64,000 nt of DNA, taken from positions 33,269,619 to 33,333,618 of the forward strand of contig OY754970.1 of assembly GCA_963576475.1 (NCBI GenBank), written 5' to 3'. Source of the stretch: Molanna angustata (lineage: Eukaryota; Arthropoda; Insecta; Trichoptera; Molannidae). Both the position numbers and the translations under genes were made by a program. Under the pieces are notes generated by a model, which was given only the letters and a program-made list of their open reading frames with translations, was not told where the DNA came from and searched no databases. This document shows, piece by piece, positions 10,545-23,600 of the stretch (positions are counted from its first letter, which is position 1; every line of letters begins with the position of its first letter).

Positions 10545-12975
10545 CATACATAATATATTATTTTAATGAATTTAATTTGTTTGATTAATTATAGGTTAGC
10601 CATATACATTGGTATAATCGACCCTAGGTAAGGATATTTCTAAAGTTTATTTCATGTGATAGCTTATTTACAATCATTTTTTATACATAGTTTTGCAAAA
10701 ATATGAATTTTAGTTACTTCATAGCGTGAAATTTGGTTTCACCACGAACATAAGAAATAGAAACTACAAGACAGAATCTTCCTAACTGGAAAGCCGTTTT
10801 TCGCCACTTCCGGCTTTCCAAGAAACAACACAAAGCAACGTTTTCGCCAAAAATATCTTGGCTTCCGGGTGCGCAGAGCGCAAATTTGTCTGCCACAGAT
10901 CTTCGCAGTAGCGTCTAGCCCCTGAGTTTCTTTTCTGCATTCTTAGGTTAGGTTTAAGTTTGTGTATAATAATAATAGCGACTCGCGTGAGCGAGTTGCT
11001 TTATAAATTGAATTATAAATTAAATATATAATATTCTTTTAATTTTTCGCATTTAATATAAAATTTCACAGCTCATTTGACTTAATACTACGAGATCTCA
11101 ACCAATCAGAGAGCCAACCGGAAACAGAATGCAAACGGGTAGATTCGGATTGTAGACTCTAGTGATCTTCGCTTCGTTGGTATACTTGCGAATTTGGTAT
11201 ATTTGGCGACAAAATTTACTCTACTTTTCTGTATCAGTCAATATGTCATTTCATCAGTCTGAAGTGTGGTCTGAAGCAATCCGTAAGGTATTATAATACT
11301 CTTTGGTCTGAAGCTAGTTGCACAATATACGCTACAATTATCCGTAAGGTTATATTCTCTTTGGCTACAATCTGTCAATTTCGTTTGTTTATTTTTTTTA
11401 TGAGATATAAATAAATAGTAGATAATGTTATAGAACCAAAATAAATATAAGGTTATAGAACCAATAAAGTGGAAATGGTCGAGAAAACGAATTCACGTCG
11501 ACTAAGAATTATATGAGCCAAATCAGACTATTTTTGAAGTATGAAGACAACATATACTTGTTTACATGAATTTGTGTTTTATAAAACAAGCTCTTTATTA
11601 ATATTGACAAAAAAACTGTGCATATTCTAGCTAGAATATATCGATGATAGGTAAGCTATTTATATCTAGTTAACTTATCACAAGTTTATAAAAAAAAATG
11701 GAAATTTATTATCAAAAAAATAGATAAAAAAATGATAATAATGTAATTTACATTATTTTTAGGAACAATGCTGTTTCGCCTACTAAACAACTGCCTTACG
11801 TTTCTATTTAACTGGAGATCTTTTGCCCTTAAATTATAAACAAATTGACTCAAGATTTTATCAAGATATTTCAAAATATCCACCAGTTTAGAAAACCATG
11901 TCATTAAAATAAAAGCCAACGAACCCAATCTCGATACAATCAGGAATATGGTTGTGATAAAAAGTTTGAAGTATTATGATAATTTATTGCCAAATAATTA
12001 ATTTCTTTTTTCAAAATCTCGATAACAACGCCACTTATCGGGTCCAAAACTACCTTATCTTTCATTCCGGAACAATCATACAAAATTATAAAATTTAATT
12101 GAAATCGGTTGGGCTGTTTTGGAGATTAGTGTGTATGAACAAGAAATTTACCTAGTTTGGAAATTAAATCTTCTTGATGGCGGAATAAACTGTAGAAAAC
12201 CTCTCCAGAGGTTTTTCTTAAAAATATACTGGATATGTTTGTATTTTGAAGAAACCAGTAACCCTGTTATCAACGTCTTTTGGTCACCTTACAAAAAGTA
12301 ATAAGAGATTTCATAGGAAAAAGAAAGAAATTATTGTAACTGTTTGATCCCTTTGTTTAATTATGGCTCCATGTGACAGATATAAAAATGCCATGCCTCT
12401 ATAAACATTGAGCAGAAGTTAGAAAATATTATGTGACAGATAGGTATAACCTGATGTAGGAAAAAGTAGACTGAATGAAGTAGAGAGACAGAGAACTAGA
12501 AGCTAATGTTCCGCCACCAAATGTATGGACAGATCAAATTGGATATTGGATGTTATAAGAATCTAGGCAAGATAAAGGTCTGAAATTCCTGGACATAGAG
12601 GTTACCTTGAATGAAGAGTGTGGGGGGCATATATATTATACCTTATTAAAATAAAATTACTTTGAAATTGTAGATCAATTTTAGTCAGTAGTGCATGCTC
12701 ATGATGTTGCAAATTACTTGCAGACTGTTATGAAAATAAAAAAAAAGTGTACTTTTAAATGATTTTTTTAATATATTTCCCATCATATTATATAAACTTT
12801 TATTGTTTTTGTAGTGTCTTTGTAGTTTCATCGTTGTGAATAACGTCTTTGAAATAGCAAAATACATTTTTTTTTTTTTTTACATAAAAAATGAATATGT
12901 CCTTGTTAAACAAGTACATATACATCTTCCTACGTTCCCTAAAATAAGCAAATAAATGCTTGTGCTATAGGTGAA
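10545..12975. other. Mostly unique AT-rich intergenic sequence
   Basis: No gene is supported. 10740-11260 is richer in CpG and contains GTGCGCAGAGCGCAAATTTG, which recurs at about 33827. Around 12090-12125, TTGAAATCGGTTGGGCTGTT resembles the 3' part of common insect interspersed repeats. The rest is unique. Confidence 0.4.
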
Positions 12976-12979
12976 CGAA

Positions 12980-13053
12980 ATCGGTCGAGGCAGGATTCGA
13001 ACTCGCCACCACTGGATTACTAGCCCAGCACGCTAACCGCTCTGCCATCGACC
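12980..13053 (-). mobile_element. tRNA-derived SINE head, family 2
   Basis: On the minus strand the sequence folds as a near-complete tRNA cloverleaf: acceptor GGTCGA pairing with TCGACC, D arm GGCAGAGCGGTTAGC, anticodon loop CTAGTAA (AGT) closed by CTGGG/TCCAG, and B box GAGTTCGAATCC. The sequence after the head (GATTTCGTTCACCTATAG) recurs at about 61659-61692. That points to a SINE rather than a tRNA gene, and no T-run terminator follows. Confidence 0.6.
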
Positions 13054-13055
13054 CA

Positions 13056-16000
13056 TCTACATAAACACCTCTTCAGCAAATCTTCATAAGAGTCGTCTCC
13101 ATTCTGTTCATTCCTCCAAGTATATAAATATTATCATCTTTAGAAATTTATTTTCTTTTTGTTCAAAATATAATCTTTGAAGTGGTTGAAATAAAACAAA
13201 CACAATCACAATGGATATTGATTTTATTATAAACAACAATATTGTTTAACAGTAAGTGATTTTAATAAATAAAATATCATAATAACTTTGAAAGAAACAT
13301 AAAGATTGCAGTATTCATTTTTACATAAAAATAAGTAAGTAAAAAAGCCAATTCACTAAAGGATCAAATTCTATCACAAACAAATATATTGTTAATTCAA
13401 TAATTATAAATATATTATTAATAAGACATATAAAGGCTGTAAATAAAAAAACAGCCACCAATAATCTAAATATTATGCTATATAATGTTGTGAATTTTAT
13501 TAATATAAAAAAATATTTAATGATTTAGGGGAATCTATAGGTATATTTAAGGAAGTCACAATATTACAAGGAAGAAATAAATAAAAAAATAATTACAGAA
13601 TAGATAAACGAATGGCTCAGCCATTTCAGCTATAAATATAGATCTCAAGATCCAAGGGATGAATTCCTAACGCTAATAAAAATTTCATAAATAAAAATAT
13701 AATACTAAAAATATAACAAACTGTTTCATTCTTCTCATTGAAATGCTATGTTACTGAATACTTTGTTTTTTTTTTGTAAATATTTATGTAAAAATAATAC
13801 TGAATATGAATTGTAAAAAATAACAATGAAAAACAATACATAAAAAAGGGTAATACTATAATGAAATAATTTGTACTGTAAACTTAAAAATTATAGCAAA
13901 CTAAATATTGAAAAATTGTAATTGTATCAATAGAAAATAATAATTTTTGTATTACATAAACACTGTGCAAATAGTTCAATAAGTCTTTTTTTTTTAATTT
14001 TGTAGTTTTTATGATGAAATAAATTTAAAATTTAAGCACACCGAGTATCAAATTAAAAGAAAATACATTATCATACTTTACTTATTGAGGTTTGACTATT
14101 GGATTTTAGTCAAGCCGTAAATAGTAAGTAAGATTGTATATTTTTGCATTAATGAAAATAAAAAAAACTTCAGATTAATTGATTCGACAAGATAAAATTT
14201 TTCAGACCCATTGAGCATTTCGATACATGCATAAATATAAATTGTGTCAAAAATGAGAATATTTACAATTCTTAATATTACTGAAATACATACAAAATTC
14301 CCATAAGTGTCACCCAACAAATATGTCTTAAAAATATAATAATATTATTCTTGTATCAAGTTCATACAATCTGAAAAGGTACACATTGAATATTACATAT
14401 ATTCCAGTTATGAAACATAAAATCAATAACTTGACATTAACACAGTGAAGTCTCATTATGTTTTATATATATTAGCAATGGTAATTACCTACTTAAAATT
14501 AAGTAAAATGTTCAATGTTTTGATCATAATTTCATCATGAACGATTATCGAAAGACAAAATAGACTACCGTATAGTATAAAGAGGTATTTTCAGGTTGCT
14601 ATATAGTGAATTTATGATCTTTGTATGAATGATCTTTTTTATGAATCACAAACCAAACACTATAGTTTTTCAAACACCAAACTATCAAAAATTACTTGAT
14701 AAATAGTTTACTTCATTCAATGAATTGAAACATATTATGACATACCAGATATTTCAAAATGGGTGATCTAGAAAGCATTTGTTTACAAATCCAAGGAAAA
14801 AGGCCACTAATTAAGGTATTTTAAAGTTGAACCCCGTTCAAATAATTAGAAAATATGAATTTTGAATGACTGAAAATCTTTTAATAATCAATATTTCACT
14901 GTAAAACTAAAATATTTCTTTAAAATAAGGTGTAATCATCATAATGAGACTATACCGTATAATGAGACTTCAATGAATATAAAATTATAGGTTTGTAATT
15001 TTCTGAAAATAGATAGTATTTATTTTGATAATTCATAGGAACATGCTTATAAATAAGGATCAGGCACATATATAATAAAGTTTAATATTAAATTTAACAT
15101 CCGATAGTTGGGTTAGAATAGTTTAGTAAGTACAAAAGATAATATTATTTATGAATGTACAATAATGAGACACGTATGACAGAAAATAAATAATGTCCAT
15201 CGATATATGTGCAATATTATAATGAAATAAAATGAAATAATTCACAATTCAAGTTGATTAATTGATATAAATATACTACAATAAATAAAATACAATGATA
15301 ATAGTATTATACTAAGTATAATCTTGCTACATTTACATTTATGAAATTGTGAGTATTTATTACATCTTAAAATTTTATTTCAAAATATTTTTTATTACAA
15401 ATTTACATAATATGTAGGTAATAATTATGACAATGGCATAGATTTGTAATTGATTAGAAAAGGGTGTTGTTACTTTTCAGATGAGCAAATCAATATTATT
15501 ATACTAATTATATGATTGAACGTTGTTTAAAAATACTACATAACCTCAAAAATAGTATTAAAAAAATTACAAGTGCCATTTTATAACTAGTGTTGCCAGA
15601 AATTAAAACAGCATATTGTATATTTTATATAATAGAAGTTACTGGTGTTTATACAAAATCAATACTCGGATAGATACTAACAATAAGATTGCTATATTCT
15701 TAGACATTTTGTCTAGGGTAAACATATATGAATTTATATATTTATCAGTGTTAACAAAATAATATTATTCAATTTAGATACAAAAATAAGGTTAACTCAA
15801 TTACTTACAAATCATAAATTCAAAAAATTTTAAAATTGTTGTTTCTAATTTGAGGTTATGTAATAAATATTTCCTACGTCAGATTTGTAGTTGACCTTTT
15901 AATAATTGTGTATGAACTATATCATTCATCCCTTGTGAATACTTCATCCAAAATCATCTTTATACTTAATTTAAATCTAAAGCACCTTATAATTGTAGAG

Positions 16001-17265
16001 ATCACTGCATATCCTCATTTAAGTAATTCATATTTTGTCAATCCATTGTTGCCCTCGGTAATATTTAATATTTTTACCATTAGAGCAAAATTTAAATTTA
16101 ACAATGATAATACATTTCAAAGTTGAAAGTAGGGACAGTAAGATAAGACAATTAACATATTGAAAACTGACCAGCCTGTGTGGCTTAGTTTGTGATACTT
16201 TTAACTTGTAAGCAGCAAATCCCAGATAGGATGATTATCAGTGGGATTGCAGTTTATTCAGTGTAATTTCAGGCAGGGTTAAATTTATGAAAAGAACAAC
16301 ATTATTTAGTTAAATAAATACATGACAGTATAATTGACATAATTGCTTATGAATACCTAAAAAGGAACCAAACCATATTTAGTTTCACTGAAATGTTCAG
16401 CATACAAATGGTTTTTTTTCTCAGGAAAGTAAAATTTAGGTTGATAATACAACTTTGGATGTTTAAAATGTAGGTCAAGTAAATATTGTTGCCAAACTAT
16501 ATGAATGTGTGTAAGTAATTCAGGTACCCCTAATAATGCAGAAATAACATCAGACTACTTTTGAAAAACTTATATACTTAAATCTATTTGGATGCCTTGT
16601 TCTTCGAATGACATTGTTAAATGTAAATTTTACTGCACAATCAAACAAACCATATCTCAATCCTCGATATCATTGGAATAATAATACGATCAAATATCTT
16701 GAGAAGCCGATAAAAATCATGTACATTATGAGAATATTAAAAAAATATAATAAGTACATCCTTTTTATATTCAGTCACATTTGAAATTCGTTAAGGTAGG
16801 GTAGGTATGGGGTGGGGGGGTAATGGAAGGGAGAGAAAGGTCACGTTGAATGCTGAGATATGTTTTGTGAAAAGATGGGTGACTAAATACAGATACATTT
16901 TGTCAAATGCAGATACAATCTAATTGAAATCACATTGATTCGGTTAAGAGTAAAGACTCAGTTCACACCATCAGTCGAGATATAGATAATATAATACGAC
17001 ATACTTTACATTATAATAAAAATGCTTTTTTCTTTTAATAATAAAGAGACAGCCTAAAATATTTATCTACACTGCCTTACTATGACTGTATAACAGTTCA
17101 GTATGGCTTAATATCTTTTAGATTCAAAAATATTAATCCTTAAATAATATTATGTATTACCTAAGAGTCGTACATTACATTTTATCTATATATGAAGCTC
17201 GGCTTATTCTATTAGCGGTATAAGCTTTACGAGTCGAGGTAACAAAGGTACAATAAAACGGCGTG
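13056..17265 (-). other. Repeat-poor AT-rich stretch, candidate cyclase 3' UTR
   Basis: Directly follows the cyclase stop codon. It is the longest stretch in the window without recognisable transposons and has many AATAAA signals on the minus strand, for example near 13223. Long 3' UTRs are common in neuronal insect genes. Length and polyadenylation site are inferences. Confidence 0.4.
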
Positions 17266-17685
17266 TTACACATCGCTGTCTCCGTCTGTCGTGTTGTGAT
17301 TTGGTTGACCAAAGTTCCTCGTAATGGATTCACTCATCGTACGAATGTTAGCCAGATACCGATTGGCCGGTTCGTCCGAGTCGTACAGACCACTTAGGGA
17401 TTCCAACGAAACGAGAGCTTCCGAGTCCAGAAGACGGGAGGATGCCCTTGAAGAAACGCTGGCATCTTCTCTGTCGAAGTAGCAGGAATTTACGTCGCTC
17501 AAAGCGCCTTCTGCATCGGTTAATCCGGCCTCATTGAGCATAGAGACGTTCTCGAGGGCTGGATCGTCTGTTATGTATCCTGTACTCTCTGCAGGACCGT
17601 TGTCACCTTCAGCTTCTGAACAAGAGGAACTCCATTCCGACTGACTCTCTCCAAATATACCTCTTTCATTAATTCCACCGTGTCC
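17266..17685 (-). CDS. rut: Cyclase terminal coding exon
   Basis: 420 nt to the stop TAA at 17268-17266. Acidic and Ser-rich: [39 protein letters not shown] and [20 protein letters not shown]. It ends GDSDV, a S-x-V class I PDZ ligand form. Acceptor TTGTAG precedes 17685. Confidence 0.9.
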   Translation of the reverse strand, partial: GHGGINERGIFGESQSEWSSSCSEAEGDNGPAESTGYITDDPALENVSMLNEAGLTDAEGALSDVNSCYFDREDASVSSRASSRLLDSEALVSLESLSGLYDSDEPANRYLANIRTMSESITRNFGQPNHNTTDGDSDV

Positions 17686-20600
17686 CTACAACAAATTGCA
17701 TTTTAGTTATACTTCAATACCAAAAAAAATAAATGCGATCTTCAATTATCTTTGATCCCTTTTTTGAAGTACAATTTTTTAAATATAATTAATATTTATT
17801 GGTTATGTATCTAGGTAATTTTTGAAAGAAAACGTTACAAAAACTGCAATGTACTGACCTGTTGTCTCTGATTATGAGAATGTTGATGACAATCCTCGAT
17901 TATTTCATTGGACGAGTCATTATCTGTCTTCTCACAAGAATAACTGAAAAAATCAAACATCATAAATAAAAATCATTTTTGATTGTACTTTGAAAGGATA
18001 ATGGGCATCTTGGGACCGATACCTTTGGATTAGCTCTTTTAGGCTAACAAAAAATTACTATGTCGAAAAATCTGTATAAGTTGTGAAGATGTTGTATTTC
18101 ATATACAATAAACTTATCAAAAATAAACAACTTTCAAGGCAGGATTACTCTGATTGAACAGTGAATCGGGACTAATGCTACAATTATTCTTATTCTACAC
18201 AAAAATAATAATAATTATTATTATTATTCCACAATTTATCATTGTTTTTCTTTATTTTAAACATTTGTGCTCATAGTGTACATGCCTGCGATTCTAGACT
18301 TACGTCATTTTGTATAATGGGCCCATACAAAATTTATATTTATACTTAAGTCATAGTATAAAGGCTGATTTTTTTCTGTAAAAGAAAACCACAGCAAGTA
18401 ACAACGATTGGATAATATGAACCCTGAGTATTGGTGGGTTTCGGAGATAACAGCCTTCAAAGTGTTGAAAAATTTATATTTTAACACGTCAATTATAGTA
18501 TTTAGCGTTATAGTATAAAGCGTGAAGCGTGACACTACTATAAAGCACACCTTCCATTGACAGACACTTAGGTTGGTGGAAACCGTCCCCCGACAGATAC
18601 CCCGATAGATAGATAGAAAAAAATCAGTCTTTAAACAATGACTTAAGTAAAAATATGAATTTTGTATGGGGCCCACTATACAAAATAACGTAAATCTAGA
18701 ATCGCGGGCATGTACATTATAGTACATGTATGAGTTATGCAAAAAAATACTCATGTATTCATAAAGGCAGTTTGAAGTTGGAATAAACTAAGTACTTAGT
18801 AAAAAAAGTAAGCATTTTAGTAATGCAATATGAAAAATATGGATGTATTCATTAAAAGAAAATAAAAATGGTTTTCCTCACCTCCTATTGACATTATTTA
18901 ATGTATTATCGGGGGAGGGCAAGGTGACAACAACATCTGTGGGCAAGACTCCAGGGAACTCAGAGTTGGGTCGTAGTGGAGACTTCACAGCATTGTTGAC
19001 TGAAGTTTGATTAATCTGAGCAACAATCTGTCCATTGCTGGGGCCATTTCTCTGTGGGCTGGTCAACTCGTCTTGCTGTCTGGCCAGTTGGGTGATAGCT
19101 GCCAATCCGACTGCGTGCATTGGACTACTGTTGTTGTTACAATTTCTTAAAGGATCCAAATCTAACCTCAATTCTTTCCTTTCAGGTTTCGGTGGAATAT
19201 TTTTCAATAAATTTTGATCGTCTATCAACTTTTGAATTTCCCTTTCGAAAGGTGGAACACAGACGATATCGTGCGGACTACGCTTCATGAAATTGTCTTT
19301 GCATTCATGGTTTAATATCTTGATATTAGCCGATGTCATTGGTGAATGTTTATTATTGCTACCGGAACTTGAATATGAATGTGTGCGTTGAGGTTGATGT
19401 GTCGCTATCACATCCTTTTTATCTGTTTGACTACTTCCATCTCTTTTTGTAGATATTTCAATGTGATTGTTGACATTTGGCTTCGAAGAATTATCTTCTT
19501 CTCTACTCGATACAGTTATACAATTGTGCAATCTATCATCACAAGGTGAATTTTTTATCTTGCCATTTTTTGGTTTATTTCTATCGATTGCAATATCTAA
19601 AGGTGCTTTAGTTTGACGGCCTATATATTCAAAACTAGCACAACTCTCTCCGCAGTTAGGAGTGGATCCTGGAGGTTCCACCATAACACCGGCGGGGAAC
19701 AGCCAAGGGGCGGGAAGAGGGGCAGCTAAAGAAGCTCTAGGAGGAGATGGCGACGCATCTGTTGTGCGAGAATAACTTTCGTCGGAAGAACTTATGCTAG
19801 GAGAACGAGTGAGGGAACTGAGTTCATCAGCTGATGAATGTATTCTGGGACTCCGGGAAGATGCTCCCGGTAAGCTTTCTGAAGAACGATGCCTCTGCAG
19901 GGGACGAGGTTTGGCTCGCCGTCTGGCAGGAGAAGAGGGGGTGCGGGGAGGTGGAGGTCGCGGCTGGGGGCGAGGCCAGGGAGGTACGAGGGCACGAGGG
20001 GGTGGAGGCCAGCGGGGACCGGGATATCCGGAAGAAAACTGGTGAGGAGGAAGTGGCGGTGGCTGAGGATCATCTATAACAATTTTCTTTGATCCATTTT
20101 TCCTATTACGACTTCCCTTGTTACTGTTATTTAAGCTGTTAGGTTTTGGTCCTATCGGTAGTAATGGATCATTTTCTCCGTGACCATTACCATTGGTGTT
20201 TTGAGGTATAGATGCTTCTCGAAGCGGCGGCATACGAGGAGGTGGTGCAGTGCGACGTCCAGGGTTTTGTATCATGGCGAGTGGTGTGGCAACTCCACCG
20301 TAAGCTCCTGGAGCGACTGGAGGCAGAGTGGGACTGTGTGCCATGCTGTTGTGAGGTAATCTGTCAGTTAAGAAGAATGTGGTCATCTCTCCTTTGCCTT
20401 TTACTTTGACTTTCCCCCGGCACGTAAATTGGTACGGCATATCCTTCAATACCTGGTACACTTCTTCCGTAACTTGTGTATGATTTGGTAATCCTGTGGA
20501 GTCCATTCTGGAAGCGACATTAACTGTATTTCCCCATATGTCGTATTGAGGTTTTCTTGCTCCGATTACACCAGCCACAACGGGACCAACATTTATACCT

Positions 20601-23600
20601 GAAATCATTCAAATGATAATAAATAAAATATGTAAATGAAAAAGTACATCTCAAAAATTTTAAATATTCAATAAAATACATACCAACTCGAAGCATAAAA
20701 TTATTATAAGAATTATCGTTGATGTCCTTGAGTTTGTCTCTCATTGCAAAAACAAATTCAACAAGAGTGGCAAGATATTTTCTTGTGGAAGGTTCATCTG
20801 TCATTCTCTTTTCTGGTATTAATCCAACAGCTGCCATGTATGTTGAACCAACTGTCTTTATTTTATCAATGGCATTAAATCTGTCTTCTCCCAGTAGCTG
20901 GAATATTTTCAACAAATCAAATAAGTATACAATTTCATTAATATAACAAAAATAAAAATTATAAAATTTAAGGTAGCAGAAAACCGAATCTCACATCCAT
21001 CTAACTTTACAAAAACTCAATTGTCTCATATACATTCAATTTTTATTATAAAACATCATAGAATTTAATGAATATGAATTTATTAATAACTAGTGAACAC
21101 CCGGCAAACTTCGTATTGCCTGTATAATTAAAAATTGTCCTCCATAACCACCCGTCGCTTCAGACTCTTCAATACCTCCCATCCCTTCAGTACTTCCCGT
21201 CCCTTCAGTACCTTCCGTCCCTTCAGCTCCCCCTCAGTTACTCCCGTTCCTTCAGTTACTCCCGTCCCTTCAGTTACTCCCGTCCCTTCAGTTACTCCCG
21301 TCCCTTCAGTTACTCCCGTCCCTTCAGTTACTCCCGTCCCTTCAGTTACTCCCGTCCCTTCAGTTACCCCCGTCCCTTCAGTTACCCCCGTCCCTTCAGT
21401 TACTCCCGTCCCTTCAGTTACTCCCGTCCCTTCAGTTACTCCCGTCCCTTCAGTTACTCCCGTCCCTTCAGTTACTCCCGTCCCTTCAGTTACTCCCGTC
21501 CCTTCAGTTACTCCCGTCCCTTCAGTTACTCCCGTCCCTTCAGTTACTCCCGTCCCTTCAGTTACTCCCGTCCCTTCAGTTACTCCCGTCCCTTCAGTTA
21601 CTCCCGTCCCTTCAGTTACTCCCGTCCCTTCAGTTACTCCCGTCCCTTCAGTTACTCCCGTCCCTTCAGTTACTCCCGTCCCTTCAGTTACTCCCGTCCC
21701 TTCAGTTACTCCCGTCCCTTCAGTTACTCCCGTCCCTTCAGTTACTCCCGTCCCTTCAGTTACTCCCGTCCCTTCATTACCTCCCGTCCCTTCATTACCT
21801 CCCGTCCCTTCATTACCTCCCGTCCCTTCATTACCTCCCGTCCCTTCATTACCTCCCGTCCCTTCATTACCTCCCGTCCCTTCAGTAGGTCCCGGTCATA
21901 CGCTCGACAATTCATCAAAGTTTCATTGAAATTGATTGAACGGTTCCAAGGATAGTCCACCTTCATCGGTAAAATGACCTGATACCCGATGAAGAAGAAG
22001 AAGAAGAATTTTTTTTTAATCCAGAAACCATCCCGGGCATACACTCGACAATTCATCAAAGTTTCATTGAAATTGAATGAACGGTTCCCAGGATAGTCCA
22101 CCTTCATAGGTAAAATGACCTGATACCCGATGAAGAAGAAGAAAAATTTTTTAATCCAGAAACCATCCCGGTCTTACACTCGACAATTCATCAAAGTTTC
22201 ATTGCAATCGGATGAACGGTTCTCAGGATAGTCCACCTTCATAGGTAAAATGACCTGATACCCGATGAAGAAGAAGAAGAAAATATTTTAAATTCAGAAA
22301 TCATCCCGGGCATACGATCGACAATTCACCAAAGTTTAATTGCAATCGGATGAACGGTTCCCAGGATAGTCCACCTTCATAGGTAAAATGACCTAAAAAA
22401 CGATGAAGAAGAAGTTAAAATTTTTTGATCCAGAAACCATCCCTGGTATACTCTCGACAGTTCACCAAAGTTTCATCGCAATCGGATGAGCGGTTTAGGA
22501 TCGCATTCAACACATACATAGATACATACAAACATTCAAATTTATAATATAGAAGATATGGATTCTGTGTGTTTTTGGAACAAAAATTGAGGAGAAATTG
22601 GTATTGAAAATGCTCATAATTTTTTTTCGGGGATTCAGTTAATTTTGAATAGTTTATAATAAATTATAGACACCGGCTTAGAATAGTGCTTCTACTCTTT
22701 CACTATTATCATCATTTTTGTGTTTTCAGTAAGAGCCAGGTTGTATTGAAAATACAACAGGCAAATTAACATCTCACAATGAGGTTCACCACCAATATTG
22801 AATGTAGTGAGTTTTTAGGTGAGACGATACTGGTGTGTGTGAAAACACATTGTTGTCGTCCTTCCTTTTATATGGTAATGCACACCTGCCACTGGTTACC
22901 CCACATTGTGAGATATGCCATGATGGTATATATAGACATCAAAAATCCTATTTTTGAGTTAATAATGCAGAAATGTTATGTTTATTAATATTCATGTTGT
23001 CTCCAATTCTCAGTACAATATCTCTATAAGTGCGAGAGAAACAGCACATGTTTTGTTGTTTCACTGTCATATATTCACTGTAATATTGATAAACACAACA
23101 TTTCTACATTATTAACTCAAAAATTGGATTTTTTGAGTTATGTCGTTGTTCTCACAAACGAGCAATATGCATAATTATTATTGAGTACTAGTTTATGTTT
23201 CAATAAATTGAGTAGATATATGTTTTTATGAGTAGAAAATAATACAGTATTTTAGCTAAAAAAATGATAAATTAGTTATACAAGAATTTTCTTTGACTAT
23301 TTGTAATTTTATTAAAACAGGATAAAATATTTAGACTTATTTGAATAATAATGTTGATTAAATAGTTTATAATACATATAATTAAGTCATACATTTAGTT
23401 TTTTTTTAATGAATTATGAAGATAAAAACCTCGTCAAAATCAGCTATAATTTCATTGAGCAGCCGAAGACACTCCATCCCTTGGTTGTTGCCATCCAACT
23501 CCATATAGAACTCGTGGTAGTTTGTGATGGAAGCAAAGACGACTCCGACACGGCTATATGACTGGTGGTACAGGTCCTGGGACAATGTATTCTGTACGCG

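Noticed and set aside
11243..11287. Short ATG exon (MSFHQSEVWSEAIRK) followed by GTATTA
   Set aside because: Only 15 codons with a weak donor and no downstream exon found.
18305..18754. 149-codon minus-strand frame
   Set aside because: Spans the two arms of an inverted-repeat MITE in an intron; composition is not protein-like.
19794..20092. Gly/Arg- and Gly/Glu-rich plus-strand frames
   Set aside because: Antisense to the GC-rich Pro/Arg part of the cyclase tail; no independent signals.
21135..21929. 264-codon plus-strand frame made of repeated SVTPVP
   Set aside because: It is the 18-bp minisatellite read in a frame that stays open because 18 is divisible by three. It lies in an intron on the opposite strand.
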